Assembly (NCBI GenBank): GCA_030762175.1
Contig: CM060841.1
Location: forward strand, 9,476,001-9,540,000
Length of the DNA: 64,000 bases
Reading direction: 5' to 3'
Source: Metallyticus violacea
Taxonomy: Eukaryota; Arthropoda; Insecta; Mantodea; Metallyticidae
Of this stretch, positions 49,085 through 60,350 are shown in pieces; position 1 is the first letter of the stretch; every line of letters begins with the position of its first letter. The notes beneath the pieces were generated by a model that was not told the DNA's origin, made no database searches, and saw only the letters and a program-made list of their open reading frames with translations. Made by a program: the position numbers and the translations under genes.

Positions 49085-49720
49085 TATAATGCCAAAGAAC
49101 CCATATACTTTAGCACACAGAATATTCACGAATTATTCCTGTGTCAACAAACTCATGTAGAAATGAGATGGCGATTTATAGATAGATTCCCTGCTGTTCG
49201 TGCGCCTTATAAAGAAATAGTTCATAATCTTGTGAATAGATTTAGGGAAACGGAGTCTTGCGTGATAAGAAATCGAAAGTAAAACGCAGTGTTCTTACAA
49301 AGGAAAAACTCGATGACGTTGGAGAAAAATTAGAACTAATTTTAAAGAAATCTCTGAGAAAGTTGCACAGGAATCAGGAATTTCGCAAACTTCCACTCGG
49401 AATGCCACTAATCTTTTAAAATTAAAACCCTATTCAATAACTGTAGTTCAGGAATTGCAACCACACGATAATGAGAGTAGAGTTAATTTGTACAATTGGG
49501 TCTTGGATAAAGTTAATGTTCGCTCTGTGATTTGCGTTTAATTTTTTTTATGGATGAAGCATGGTTTTATGTACATGGCCATGTAGTGACACAAAACAAT
49601 AGATATTGAAGCGCAGAAAATGCCAATCTTTACACGAAATGCCCAAAAACGTTGTTATTTGGTGTGCTGTAGAAATTTATGCGCTTGAATTTAAGGTACT
49701 ATGAATATCCACCGGTAAAC
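49085..49720 (+). mobile_element. Tc1-like transposase remnant nested in the hAT
   Basis: The + strand from the ATG at 49089 reads MPKNPYTLAHRIF, then in other frames FPAVRAPYKEIVHNLVNRFR and RSVLTKEKLDDVGEKLE. EKVAQESGISQTSTRNATN, LKPYSITVVQELQPHD and FMDEAWFYVHGHV follow. The last carries the first catalytic Asp (DEAWF). The orientation is opposite to that of the surrounding hAT. The 3' half with the remaining catalytic residues is missing or unrecognisable after 49720, and the terminal repeats were not located. Confidence 0.72.
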
Positions 49721-50365
49721 AGCGTGCCAAGCATATTACCCGTTAAGCCGGCCACGCGTTCTAACGAGAGTTTGTAATTCGTGTAAACGAGTACAGGATC
49801 TTTGGTCTATTTTTTTATTGCATCAGGCACAGGAAAAGTCTCTAAAAGTGTGCTGAAAATGTTTAAAAACTATGCGATGAATGACTTTTTCTTCGAAAAA
49901 GCTTTAAGAAAAGTTGAGTAATTAGCCTAATACATTCCATGTACCACAGTTCCACCATTTTGACCATTGCTCCGATCTTGTTTTAAACTTGAAAAACTGT
50001 TTCAACTTGTTTACAGGAATGTGTTATCTAACAAATAGGCTAATTTTAACAAGTTTCTTATTTCGTCGCTTAGTTCCTAAGATCATAACCTCGTAACAGT
50101 CAACGAACTTTATAGTGTTACACAAGTTGACGATATTCATTGTCAATTTATTTGCAAAATTACTCAAAAATGCTTTGAATTCAATGACCTGCTTTTTACA
50201 AAATTGACAATTGAGTTTCCCGGTGTAAGCAGTAATAGTACCTCGTTGTGGATGAAGTGAGTTCTTTCATATTGGCTGCAAGTTTAGTAAGCCCTCCAGG
50301 CATTGTTCGTGCTCCATCTATGCTAACTCCAAAGCAGTTTGGCCAGTTCATTTTACGAGACATTA

Positions 50366-50652
50366 CATTTATACCGCCACGGGTGGCCGAAGTCGTTAAG
50401 GCGCGCACTCCTGAGCCAGGAGGTATGGGGTTTGAATCCCGCCAGGACCGTCCTCCCTGACTGAGGTTTTTTCCAGGTTTTCCTCAGTCCTCATAAATGG
50501 CAAATGCCGGGGAGGTACTATAAACTTAGGCCTGGAACGTTTCCTTCCTTAAAAAATCCTTTCCCAATATATCATTTCATCTCATGTATCATCAGTGTCC
50601 ACCACCTGTGGTGCCTCAGTAGCAAAAACGGGCGTTAAACACTGTTAAAAAT
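50366..50652 (+). mobile_element. SINE family A, fullest copy, in the hAT
   Basis: Head CCGCCACGGGTGGCCGAAGTCG from 50374, B box GGTTTGAATCC, then CCAGGACCGTCCTCCCTGAC, CATAAATGGCAAATGCCGGG and CTTAGGCCTGGAACGTTTCC. The end is GGGCGTTAAACACTGTTAAAA. The flanking direct repeat GAGACATTA lies at 50357-50365 and 50653-50661. It lies within the hAT ribonuclease-H-like region, so it inserted after the hAT. Confidence 0.95.
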
Positions 50653-51660
50653 GAGACATTATAAACTCCAGCTGTAGTGTATGCCAAATACGAAATGAAC
50701 ATTTTTTAAACGCCCATTACGGTTTCTTGTTTGTAACGTCTCTGCTGTGTTCTAGTTGCAGAGCAAAGTAGGGCAAAATGCGAATTCTTTCTAATAAATG
50801 CTCCTTCATATTTTCTGACAAACTGATGATTCACCTCTTATCTGCGCCATTTGACAGAGTTAATGAGGAAAGTACTTGACAGTTTTCTTACTTACCAATG
50901 CATAATCATTATTTTTGCAGCCGGCAATATAACAGAAATTGTGTGCGATTTCTCAGTTTTTGCATTAAGCCGAGAAACTTAAAACGATGCCCTCCACAGC
51001 ATTTTCATTGCTAAATTCACTGGCAGTATTTTTTACCGTTCTCTTGCTTCCGCGAAGCTCCGTCCCTTAATTCTGGGGAAAAAAAAAAAATAGTGTTCTT
51101 TGTGACATGTTTTAAATGTTTAATTTCAAGATATCTTCGCAATTTTGACAATTCTATACACTTTTTCTTTTCAAATTCAGCCAGCTGCCGATCTTGAGAA
51201 TTCACTGCGATAGAACCACGGGTGTAGAAAGAGAGAGGGAGATAAATGTAGTAACAAGTTCCCGCGAACAATAACAGGCTGACATTATTTGAGACATGAA
51301 ATTACTTATGCAATATGATTTCGAAAACATGCACCATATTTTTTCCCCTTTTTTATTTATATATTATTGTTTATGTTGTGCGCGCTGTATTATTTATTTT
51401 TGGGGGAACTTCGATTCGTGCTATTGCCAGGAAAATTATGACATCACATTTTCGGCGTACTTATTTAAAACTCCTTTCGAAAAAAATAATAGCCTTCAAT
51501 TGTATTCTAATTTACTTTACCTGAATAAAAACTCATTGTAAATTTGTGTCATCTTTCGTTTTCTCGTTATTCATTGATTGTGTCTAAATATTCAACAATA
51601 CATGCTATTAACACTACTCTAGTGCTTGTGGACCCTCTGGGAGGGCCTCGCGGACTACTC

Positions 51661-52115
51661 TCTAGATAATCGTATTTATATGCTTCAGTTATTGACGTTG
51701 CGATGGGACATTGTGCAGGAAATTGCTTGTAAAACGTATATTCGCAGGATGAACGTATAGCAGGATTCCTTACTTAGAGTAAAGAAATGTATAACGATCA
51801 TGTTTTTTAAATGCACGCAACACCATTTTATTGTGTTCCCTCCCTCCCTTCCCTACCTCTCTGTCTCAATGAAAAGATCGACCATCACAGGAGTTAAATT
51901 GGTTTGGTTTATAGGTTGTCCGCATGCTGTCTATAAAACATTAAAACGTCCATGCATTCATTTCCCTGCTTTTAAATATTCACAAGTTATCAAAGCGAAT
52001 ATTTTGAAGTAGGTTGTCCAAACCCACATAATGCCGAAATCCATACGAACAAGGCTCCATCATTACATTATTCTTAGGAGATTCAATTTCCTGGTGATCA
52101 CTTTAAGTGTTTGTA
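51661..52115. other. AT-rich DNA, nothing recognised
   Basis: Short frames only. Confidence 0.4.
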
Positions 52116-53389
52116 TACACGAAGGTAGGTCCATAAGTTTTTTCTCTAACTATTTTCTAGGTGTGATAAAGACAAAAAACTATATTTCAAATTTCAATGT
52201 ATTTACCCTTTATTGCAATACACTTCTCACATCTTTGAATTAACAATTCAACCCCCCTCTCTAAAATAGTCAGAAGTCTTGTCTGCAACGTGGACATAAA
52301 CAGCATCTATCAGTTCTTCGCCACATTTAAATTTCTTTCCTCGAAGGCCCCTCTTGAGTTTTGAGAAGAGGAAGTACACTGAGAGCTAGATCTGGGCTAT
52401 AGGGTGGATGATCGATCTCCTTGGAGCCACATTCCTTTCAGCTTCTTTTGCAACAACAGCTGTGTGCACAGGCAGGCGCGTTATCGTGAAGAAGACGCAG
52501 ACCACTCAGTTTTCCTCACCTTTTCTCTTTGATGGAAGCACGTAGTCTGTGTAGCAGGCCAGCATAGTACTCCCCATTTACTGTGGGGCTCCTTTTCTTG
52601 AAGTCAATGAAGAGTATTTCTCCCCAATCCCAAAAGATTGTGTCCATGATCTTCTTGGTTGACTTAGAGGCGGTCTTCGCCAGGTTTACGCCCGGCACTC
52701 CATTGATTCCCTTTTAGACAAGGGATAAAAGACCATAGTTTCATCTCCTGCAACAATGATTTGCAGAAGTTCTCTCTCGTTGCCACAGCACAGCTCCAAA
52801 AATGCCTGCCTGACTACAGATGACTCGTTGCTGCTTTTGAACTGAAGAAAGAAATATAGTCACTCATCTTGCACTAATCTTATTCATTTTTAAATATTCG
52901 TGAATAATTCAAAAACTGTTGTTTTAGAAAGGCTCAACCTTGCTGCTATTTCTGTAACTTTGAGCCGCCGGTCTTTCATAATTCCTCCTTCCACAAGGGC
53001 GATGTTTTCAGGAGTTGAGTACCTCCAAGGACCGACCTGCACGCTCTTCGTCTTCAATGTTTTCTCGACTCATTCAAAAAAATTTGGTTCATTCTTTTAG
53101 AGTAGAATATAAGGGGGATGCTTCCCTATATACCCCGTCCAACCGCTGTTTAATTTCATTTGGAGTAAGTTCTTCTTTTGTGAAGAATTTTAAAACAGCT
53201 CGAAACTCCATTTTGAACATGTAACATCTTCTACAAATAGCCTTCTTTATGTACCTATATCGGAACAACTGAACACAGCGAAGTACAACTGCAATTATTT
53301 ACTTAACAGATAAGGTATGACACCAGTTAAGGGTTTTGTGAAGGTGATAATCTCTATTGGCGAGGCCGAATACTTGTGGACCCACCCTA

Positions 53390-53390
<1 letters not shown>
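52116..53390 (-). mobile_element. mariner-3, mariner-1 family, full length but broken
   Basis: The plus-strand left end ACGAAGGTAGGTCCATAAG is the 3' terminal repeat. The right end, read on the minus strand, is CTAGGGTGGGTCCACAAG, the 5' repeat. The transposase is on the minus strand and carries numerous frameshifts. Surviving blocks include KSTKKIMDTIFWDWGEILF, FKKRSPTVNGEYYAGLLHRL and the N-terminal MEFRAVLKFFTKEELTPNE. Length is about 1.28 kb, as expected for the family. TA dinucleotides flank both ends. Confidence 0.87.

Positions 53391-53430
<40 letters not shown>
53391..53430. repeat. (TA)20 microsatellite abutting mariner-3
   Basis: A perfect alternating TA run that starts directly at the mariner terminal repeat. 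Confidence 0.97.
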
Positions 53431-53433
<3 letters not shown>

Positions 53434-54275
53434 ACTGTAAATAAAAACCAACACTTCCTTTACACATTTGAGAACATTAATGCTAGTATAAGGGGAAAAT
53501 ACAAACCGTATTTCAAAGTGCGAGTAGTAAAAACATTTCATTCCCAGCTGAGAAGGGAAACTATGGCTCTCAGCTTTGCTTGCATGTCTTTGATGCCCTT
53601 AGAAAAGTCCTTATGATGCAGCAAGCATCAGCCGCGAGGTGAACAAGATGGTGTGCTACGGTAAGAACGTAGTGAAGTGATGTTAAATGAAAACGTTTAA
53701 CTAGGGTGTTACAATTTAGCGATACCGCTCTAAAGAAAGCCTCTTAAAAACTCGAGAGAACGGTTTTGGAAACGAAATCTGGCACATTTCAGTGTTTAAT
53801 AGTAACTGTTAATACGTTTGTCGTACTGGGTTTCAAGAAAGGGAAAGAAACAATAATTTAAAGGTTAAATCAACGATTATTGATGTTGGAAACATGCCAA
53901 ATTACACAAATTTAAAATCTGCGAATTCAGAATAAAGTGTTGTAAAAGGTTACATAAAAATTAAAGAAATTAAAGGTTCTAGTGTACACATTAACAACAA
54001 ATTGTTGGTATTAATTTCAGAAACAATTAATTTTCTCTACATTTATTTTCAATATTGGAACTAATTCAATGCTCAATAGCCATGATTTTATTACAATTAT
54101 TAGTACTGTATTCATTCTTTACTATGTCTCAACTTTTTAGTTTAATGCTATTATTTTAGTTTTTCAAAAAGAGTAAAATATCCTTAATATAAGAAAATTT
54201 TAATTTTAGAGACACGTGTATTGTACATATTTTTTACGTGTTTAGGGAATACTTAAGTTATTTTGGTGAAAAAAT
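53431..54275. other. AT-rich DNA, nothing recognised
   Basis: No frame or repeat family seen. Confidence 0.4.
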
Positions 54276-54288
54276 ACATACTTTAGAG

Positions 54289-54578
54289 CTTTTTGGAGGG
54301 GGGAATAGTGTTTAACGCCCGTTTTTACTATTGAGGCACAGGTGATGGACACTGATGTTGCATGAAATGAAATGATATATTGTGAAAGGATATTTTTTAA
54401 GGAAGGAAGTGTTTCAGGCCTAAGTTTAGAGTACCTCCCCGGCATTTGCCAGTTATGAGGACTGAGGAAAACCTTGAAAAAGCCCCAGTCAGGGAAGACG
54501 GCCCTACGGAATTCGAACCTTAAACCTCCCGCTCAGGAATGCGCGCCTTAACTACCTCCGCCACCCGTGACGTTCCAT
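54289..54578 (-). mobile_element. SINE family A with 13-bp imperfect TSD
   Basis: Reverse orientation: GTGTTTAACGCCCGTTTTTAC, GTACCTCCCCGGCATTTGC, CAGTCAGGGAAGACGGCCC, CCACCCGTGACGTT. Flanking repeats are ACATACTTTAGAG (54276-54288) and ACATACTTTGGAG (54579-54591), with one mismatch. Confidence 0.93.
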
Positions 54579-54591
54579 ACATACTTTGGAG

Positions 54592-56680
54592 TATTACAGT
54601 TCCTGAAAAATGTGAAAAAGGATTTTCTAAAGTGCAACCTAAAGCAGAGACTTAAAATCGCTTGCTACAACGTAGAAAAGTTACAGTATATGCTGATAAA
54701 AACCTCAAACGTAACGAAAACACAAAATTAGTGATCGATAATAGTGAAATGTTATTGTAATAATTTAAATATACCTTTAAGTTCTTATGTGTTAAAGCAA
54801 TACTCTTTTCCATTATAGGTTGTAAATAACTCTGTTTTATGGATTCTAATTACACTCAAAATAAAATATAGTAAATCAGTTAGTAATATAACTAGGTACT
54901 TATAGCTGGATACTGTGAAAACTATTTTTTACGTTTGTGTCCCATTTCGGTTGCAATTTCAAAGGATTTAACAAGTGTCAGTATGTAAATACACTAATAA
55001 AGTTTTGAGTTCCAGTTCAAAAAGAATTTTACCTTAAAATGTAGAAAAAGGTGTAAAATTGTGTATTAAAAACTTTATGGGCATTAAAATAAAAAAATAT
55101 AATTATATATTTGCACGCATCTGTTTTCTACAAGAAGAATTCTGTCACCCTCTTTAGGGTTATTTAATTAAGTTGCCTTTTCCCAGTGTAAAGCACTTAA
55201 ATTTTATTCATTTTGGTGAATTCAGTAAAAAATTGGCGTTTTTCCCCGTAATTCCAAAATTGTAAACAAGTTAGGTGTAGTCTTGAACTAGTAAATATCC
55301 ACTGCTTGCTTCTTTTCCTTTCTATTTGGATTTCAATAATTGTTCTTTCTGATTTTTCCTTCTGATTTCTGGTTGCCCTTATGGTGATTTTCTGTCTTTA
55401 ATGCTTAGGCTGATGCAATTTTTTTTAGCCCTTCTGTGTCCTAGTTCATTTATGATGTTCCCATGTGATATCTACCGGATGTCTAGTTTTTCTGTGAGTT
55501 TTCATTTTATTTTTAAATATTATGTTATCTCAATAGTGTTTAGCTTTATTTTGTTTGTGCAGCGCTTTTGTATCCACGATTAAATACAAGATAAACTTTA
55601 TAAAAATAAGCAATGAACAACATAAGTAATGTCATACCATGGTAACAGGTGCACCATTGAAACAAAATCTAAACACAAAAAATGTAGAAATAGTTAAAGA
55701 AATCGCAAGGGCAAGGACCTCTTCTTGGCAGGAAACTTTGAAAATGCTGTCTCGAATAACCATACACGTGAATGTATATCTACACGCATTATACATTACA
55801 ATGTGTATATTTGCAATCTTTTCAGAAATAAACGTGTTGTTTTAAGTACTTGTGCTTGTTCTTGACCAATGTATATGATTTTTTCTCTCTCGCCCCCCCC
55901 TCTCTCTCTCTCCCCCGCCCAGTTCTCTTTTCGCTTCCCACTGTACTTCTCTCTATTCTTAAATCCCACGTCTTGATTCTGTTAAGTTCAGACATTATAT
56001 GCTGTCTGCCCCTCTTCTTTTCAGAGTCCTAGCAGCATCAACGATGTCTTTGATTGTAAGCTTTTTCTTTCATGTCAATGGCGTATTCTGCCACTCTATA
56101 CAATGTTCAAGATTCTGTTTTTCATTTCATTATTTCTTTTTCGTTTATCTACCAAGAGAACTGCATAATATGTTTAATTAAAATAGCCTAAATTTTATAT
56201 TGCTAATAATTTTATCTTAAAAGCAATGATAATTATTGAAATATAGCAGGGTTTGGGATGACACGGGCACTGAGATCTAGTGTTGACATTTCATAAACTT
56301 GTTATGTTGGTGCCAATGAGTGTAGACAGTTGTACCTAGATAGGCGAACATTTTCCGAAAGAATACATTTAAATAATCTTTTCTTCGTAGGTGAAATAAA
56401 AGTCGTCATGTATGGTGAAGCATCCCTAGGGCTTCAGACAGTTTGCCCCCAAGTCATTACAAATAGATCAGCCAGTTTGGCGGCACGATTCCAAGATACC
56501 TTGCAATCACTTTTGTTTTTCCCCGGAATGTTTTGCCTATGAGCTCGTTAGCCGAGACTTGGTGAGTAGCGGGAGAGTAAAGAGAGTAGAACAGATCAGC
56601 CATACAACAATACACAAACCATTTTAAAAGATCAGACTTCTTGCCAAATTATCAAATGAGGTGTACACCTTCATTCTCTG
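54592..56680. other. AT-rich DNA with a CT-rich tract
   Basis: A (CT)n/C-rich stretch lies at about 55883-55920. Frames of 60-70 codons at 55401-56542 have no motif. Confidence 0.4.
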
Positions 56681-56689
56681 CACGTTTTT

Positions 56690-57130
56690 GGCATCTCTAT
56701 AGGATCCATCACTCGGTATAGTTCATTTTGAGAAATCAAGGCGAATATCATCTATGTATACATCATAATTCTTGTATGGTGTGACAGCATTTTTTAATTT
56801 AATCGAGAGATAATGGTCATAGGCTGTTAAATCGGAGTATCGAGGAGGCTACAACTTTGTCTTGTGGAAACACACTGTGAATTGTTCTCATGGAAGTATT
56901 CGCAGTGTCAGTAGTGGCAAAGCCCTGTTCAAAATTGCATGATCACACTCCCTGACGGTTAATTCTCTGAAAAAAAAAGGGGTTAGAATGGTATTCACAT
57001 AAGTAACAGAATCAACTCTTTGCTCAAAAACAAATTGGCCCTATGATTCTTTCAGCACTGAATTAATCGTGCATAAAGACACGCTGCACTGTTGTAAACA
57101 TAGAGGCATTAGCTTTATGTATATTGTCGT
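56690..57130 (-). mobile_element. Tc1-like transposase remnant
   Basis: The minus strand reads FSAERIIGPICF, then VDSVTYVNTIL in a shifted frame, FFRELTVRECDHAI, then PPRYSDLTAYDHYLSIKLKN. This matches the order FSAERIIGPYFF...ILTPFFxELT...LWPPRSPDLTAxDYYLWGxLKN of Tc1-like enzymes that carry a DUF4817-type N-terminus. The QQDxAxxHT block is lost in a degraded or deleted stretch. Stops and frameshifts make it a relic, and it is different from the DD41D family. Confidence 0.65.
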
Positions 57131-57465
57131 ATTAAGAAACGAACAACACACACCCGGGAACAGCTGCGCTATGACTGCAAGGTCAACATGTAAGTAAGCA
57201 GATTTTAGCCCCCTCTACGATGCGGCAAAGGAATGGAGGTTCCCTTATAGCAAAAATCCCGCCTTGCGGGAGCAAGCATCGCTAATGTTACACTATCTTG
57301 CAGAGCTGCAATATATGGGACCTATTCTAATCAGTGGCGAGGTGAGTTGAAACCTTTAAACGTTGACACGTATTAACCGGTGACCTGCCGAGCAGTGGAC
57401 ATCCAGATTAAACAATGAATTCCAAATGTATGTACTTTTCTGCTCCTTCCTGTCGATGATTACTA

Positions 57466-57706
57466 TTTAAGGACGCTCTTTAACTTCTCAGGTCACCAGC
57501 ATCCCCATTCAATATGGAGCGTGAAACGGCCGATAAAATTTGCCTTGAGGCCTCGTCTTTCAGGATTGAGGTGTTTTACATGCCGTAAATCTGTCATATT
57601 GGACCCACGGCTCTACTTCCCTCCTGCATGAAGTCATATTTAAGATTTTTATGCCGGTAAAAAAGACATCGTCTCTGACCGGGATTGAAGCCGCGATCTT
57701 GACAAG
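57466..57706 (-). mobile_element. SINE family B, diverged and head-truncated
   Basis: Reverse orientation: GGACGCTCTTTAACTTCTCAGG, GAGCGTGAAACGGCCGATAA, CATGCCGTAAATCTGTC, GACCGGGATTGAAGCCGCG. The A-box part of the head is missing. Confidence 0.85.
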
Positions 57707-57921
57707 TGATGGTGGCTCTCCGAAGCACTGCCTTTCAAATGCATGTATACTACATTTGCAGCGATGCGACCGACAAATGTCTTAAGAAAAGTTTGTGTTT
57801 GTTTCTCAACTATTTGCCTCCTTTATCTTAAAATGCTTCACCATTTGCTCTCACTATACCAAGGAAAACCCTAAACTCTTAGGTTTTGCACTGTGTAATC
57901 ACGTGTTTTCTTGTGTTGCAG

Positions 57922-58057
57922 ATTTCCCAATCCAACGCGAGAGTGGTAGCATTGAGAGATGTCCAGAGGGACCTTACTGGTTTCTACAAGTGCGAAGTCT
58001 CTGCCGATGCTCCTTTGTTTCACACAGAGATCAAGTCTGGGCTTATGATAGTAGTTG
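57922..58057 (+). CDS. Beaten-path-like immunoglobulin domain exon (partial gene)
   Basis: A 136-bp exon preceded by a pyrimidine-rich TTTTCTTGTGTTGCAG acceptor and followed by GTAAGA. It starts on a codon boundary (phase 0) and ends after the first base of a codon (phase 1). It encodes about 45 residues including VVALRDVQRDLTGFYKCEVS, ADAPLFHTEIKSG and LMIVV. D-x-x-G-x-Y/F-x-C is the end of an Ig V-type fold (the Cys pairs with one in an upstream exon). CEVSADAPLFHTE is a hallmark of the Beat family: secreted or membrane-linked proteins that bind Sidestep receptors during motor-axon guidance in Drosophila. No signal peptide, first Cys strand or second Ig domain was found in the window, so the flanking introns are at least several kb. 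The paralogue (Beat I-VII) cannot be fixed from one exon. Confidence 0.85.
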
Positions 58058-59483
58058 GTAAGACTCCAGTTTTTTGCTTAAGATGTAAACGGTAAAACTT
58101 TCAAGTCCTTTCGTAGGACAAACCCGTACCCCTTCTTTTTCCCCGATATTATATGAAAACATTTGCATTCAAAATTTTACTTAAACACGTATTCTTAAGA
58201 TCTAGAATGTACATTCTTTGCCGTATTTCTATAAACAAATTAGAAAAATGGCAATTTCTCCCCATTTCCAGGTATTCTGACATGTTCCATTTACCTTAAA
58301 TGTCAACCTCCTACAGAATCATCAGTTATCATCCATATCCGTCTTTCAGTAGATTGTCGTTCCCCAAAAGTTATATAAAGTGTCATTAATTAATATGCAT
58401 GATAATGCAATAACTTTGCTTGCTGTTTATTTACAAATTGATAAATCCCATAATGGTAGACCGTTTTGGCAATAAAATTTGCAGCTGTTTATTTGTCAAA
58501 CATGTATATTTTTAAGTCTACTATTAAATTGTTAAACTTAAAATGCTGCGTAAAATCCTTTAATAGAGTATTTAGATGAACTAATGAAATATTTTGGCAA
58601 ATGAAAGCGTTCTGTATAAGAACAAAATGCAATTCAAATTCATTTTAAAATATTTGGTTATGACACTTTTCTTGCAACTTTGTGGACAGTGGAAGAATAA
58701 GTTGATGTTTCAACTGCAGGGCAGGAATTTCAAATTAGTATATTTAAGTGGCTATACGTTTTATTTTGAATGTTATTGTTAACATTGAAAAACATACATT
58801 TTCCATTGTGCTTCAAATATAAATTTAAATGTTTCGCTTTTTAATAACTTTCTTCTATAAACACTGAATATGCATGTTTTTGTTCTTCTTACGATTAATT
58901 TAAATTGTAATAAAATAATAACTATGGACTATAAAATATTTTAGCTTGAATAAACATCTTAATAACCTCACCCCACCTCACTGAATTCCCAGCGTATAGT
59001 ATTATTGCTAGCTCTGCAGCAGTGTTATTGTTATTTTCGTACATCAAATATTGAGCAGAACCTATAAATATTTCCTGTTTTCACATTGTTAGGAATATCT
59101 GAGTATACTTTAATTAATAAATAAATGAATGCTTTGTTTTCCTCCTACACCGAACTATGTTAGCCCCTGTACTGTACCGAAAGAGGTTCCAGAGACGTGA
59201 CAACGTTGTTTCCTGGGTGAATTGTAATACAGTGCATTCCTCACGCATTTCATGTCAATGTAACATAAATAAATAGCTGGATGACTGTAATCACACTTCC
59301 AGGAAAAAGGACGGGCAAGGCTTAGTCTGTACTACATTATTAGAGGAGTGCAGAGAATAATATTGAGAATTCCAGCGCTAGGAGCGGCTTCATGATGATG
59401 ATGGTGATGATAATAATAATGATGATGATGATGATAACGTCAATGATAATTGTGGTATTAGTGTTAGTAATTGCAGTGATTAA
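58058..59483. other. Probable intron after the Beat-like exon
   Basis: AT-rich with no coding signal on the + strand. An ATG/AAT-rich microsatellite lies at 59391-59440. The next exon should begin in phase 1 and continue a strand ending in VV(E)LP; I did not find it. Confidence 0.45.
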
Positions 59484-60350
59484 TACCGAGGGTGCCAAAA
59501 AAGTATACACACTTTCACAGTAGATATCTATTTAATGTATTTCAAAGTTGAACCGAAAAACAACAGTAATGTGTAGTATGATGTTCTGTAAACAGATGTG
59601 ACTCATATACATTATGATAGCGTTGCTACGTGACAGGTAAATCAACAATGAACAAATGAAGCCAAGATCATCGTATGATGTTCTGTAAACAGATGTGATT
59701 CACACTACTTTATGCTAGCGTTGCTACAGCAAAATGTAGTCAAAATTATCGTTTGAACAGCGGAAAGCAATTTTGAAGTGGTATTGGAAAACCGAGAGTG
59801 TTGTTGAAGTTCAACGGCAATGGAGACATGTGTACAGAACAGAACCGCCAACGCGAGTAACAATTGCATGCATTCGAGACAAATTTAAGACTCGTGGTAC
59901 CGCATGGAACAGGATGGTGCACCAATACATTACCTCCGAGATGTACGTGCGTACCTTGATTACAATCTTCCAAAGCAATGGATAGAAAGAAGAGGTTCGA
60001 TTGAGTTTCCACCACGTTCTCCGGATCTAACTCCGTTGGACTTCTACCTAAGGGGAACTCTTAAGGATGTTGTATACTGTAGAAAACCAGCTACACTGAC
60101 AGCACTTCGGGAAGATATTGAAACGGCATTTGCTGCAATCGCTGAGGAATCTTTCGCAAACGTTGCTCAATCAGTAGTTCAACGTACTCAGAAGTGTATC
60201 GACGTCGATGGTAGGCATTTTGAGCAACTGTTGTAACTGTAAAAGTCTAAGACAATTAGTGATCAACATTATCTATTTGTTTGAATGCAGTTTTGTTATG
60301 TTAACACAGTTTTTTCTTTGCTAGAAGTGTGTATACATTTTTGGCACCTA
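59484..60350 (+). mobile_element. DD41D-type Tc1/mariner element, copy 3
   Basis: Terminal repeats are well kept: GAGGGTGCCAAAAAAGTATAC at the left (59488) and GTATACATTTTTGGCACC at the right, with TA at 59484-59485 and 60349-60350. The leader carries the duplicated GATGTTCTGTAAACAGATGTG motif (59581 and 59680), as in the 5.1 kb copy. The element sits in the probable intron of the Beat-like gene. Confidence 0.9.
59773..60236 (+). pseudogene. Internally deleted DD41D transposase, copy 3
   Basis: The N-terminal frame (59773-59985) carries KWYWKTESVVEVQRQWR and EPPTRVTIACIRDKF. At GTAWN it jumps to the QDGAP block, out of frame, with the rest read at 59904-60236: EQDGAPIHYLRDVRAYLDY, then SIEFPPRSPDLTPLDFYL and a normal C-terminus ending HFEQLL. 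From the Asp of QDGAP to the Asp of PLDFY there are 41 residues between, the DD41D spacing. The first catalytic Asp region is deleted. The deletion junction is the same as in copy 2. Confidence 0.87.

Larger units (their letters stand above)
48452..51660 (-). mobile_element. hAT element remnant (ZBED5-like) with nested insertions
   Basis: The left terminus reads CAGCGGTTCTCAAACTTTC then GTGGACCCCC, a typical hAT terminal repeat. Near 51620-51660, GGACCCTCTGGGAGGGCC then GCGGACTAC resembles the other subterminal region, although the extreme terminal repeat is decayed. On the minus strand I read LRRYLEIKHLKHVTK (51.0-51.2 kb, possible BED-finger end), then NCFGVSIDGARTMPGGLTKL (50.2-50.35 kb, ribonuclease-H-like core), then LMEISTDGALKLQFKEKTLG (48.8-48.9 kb, C-terminal dimerisation region). 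The order and wording fit ZBED5-like hAT transposases. Frameshifts and two insertions break it. Confidence 0.72.
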
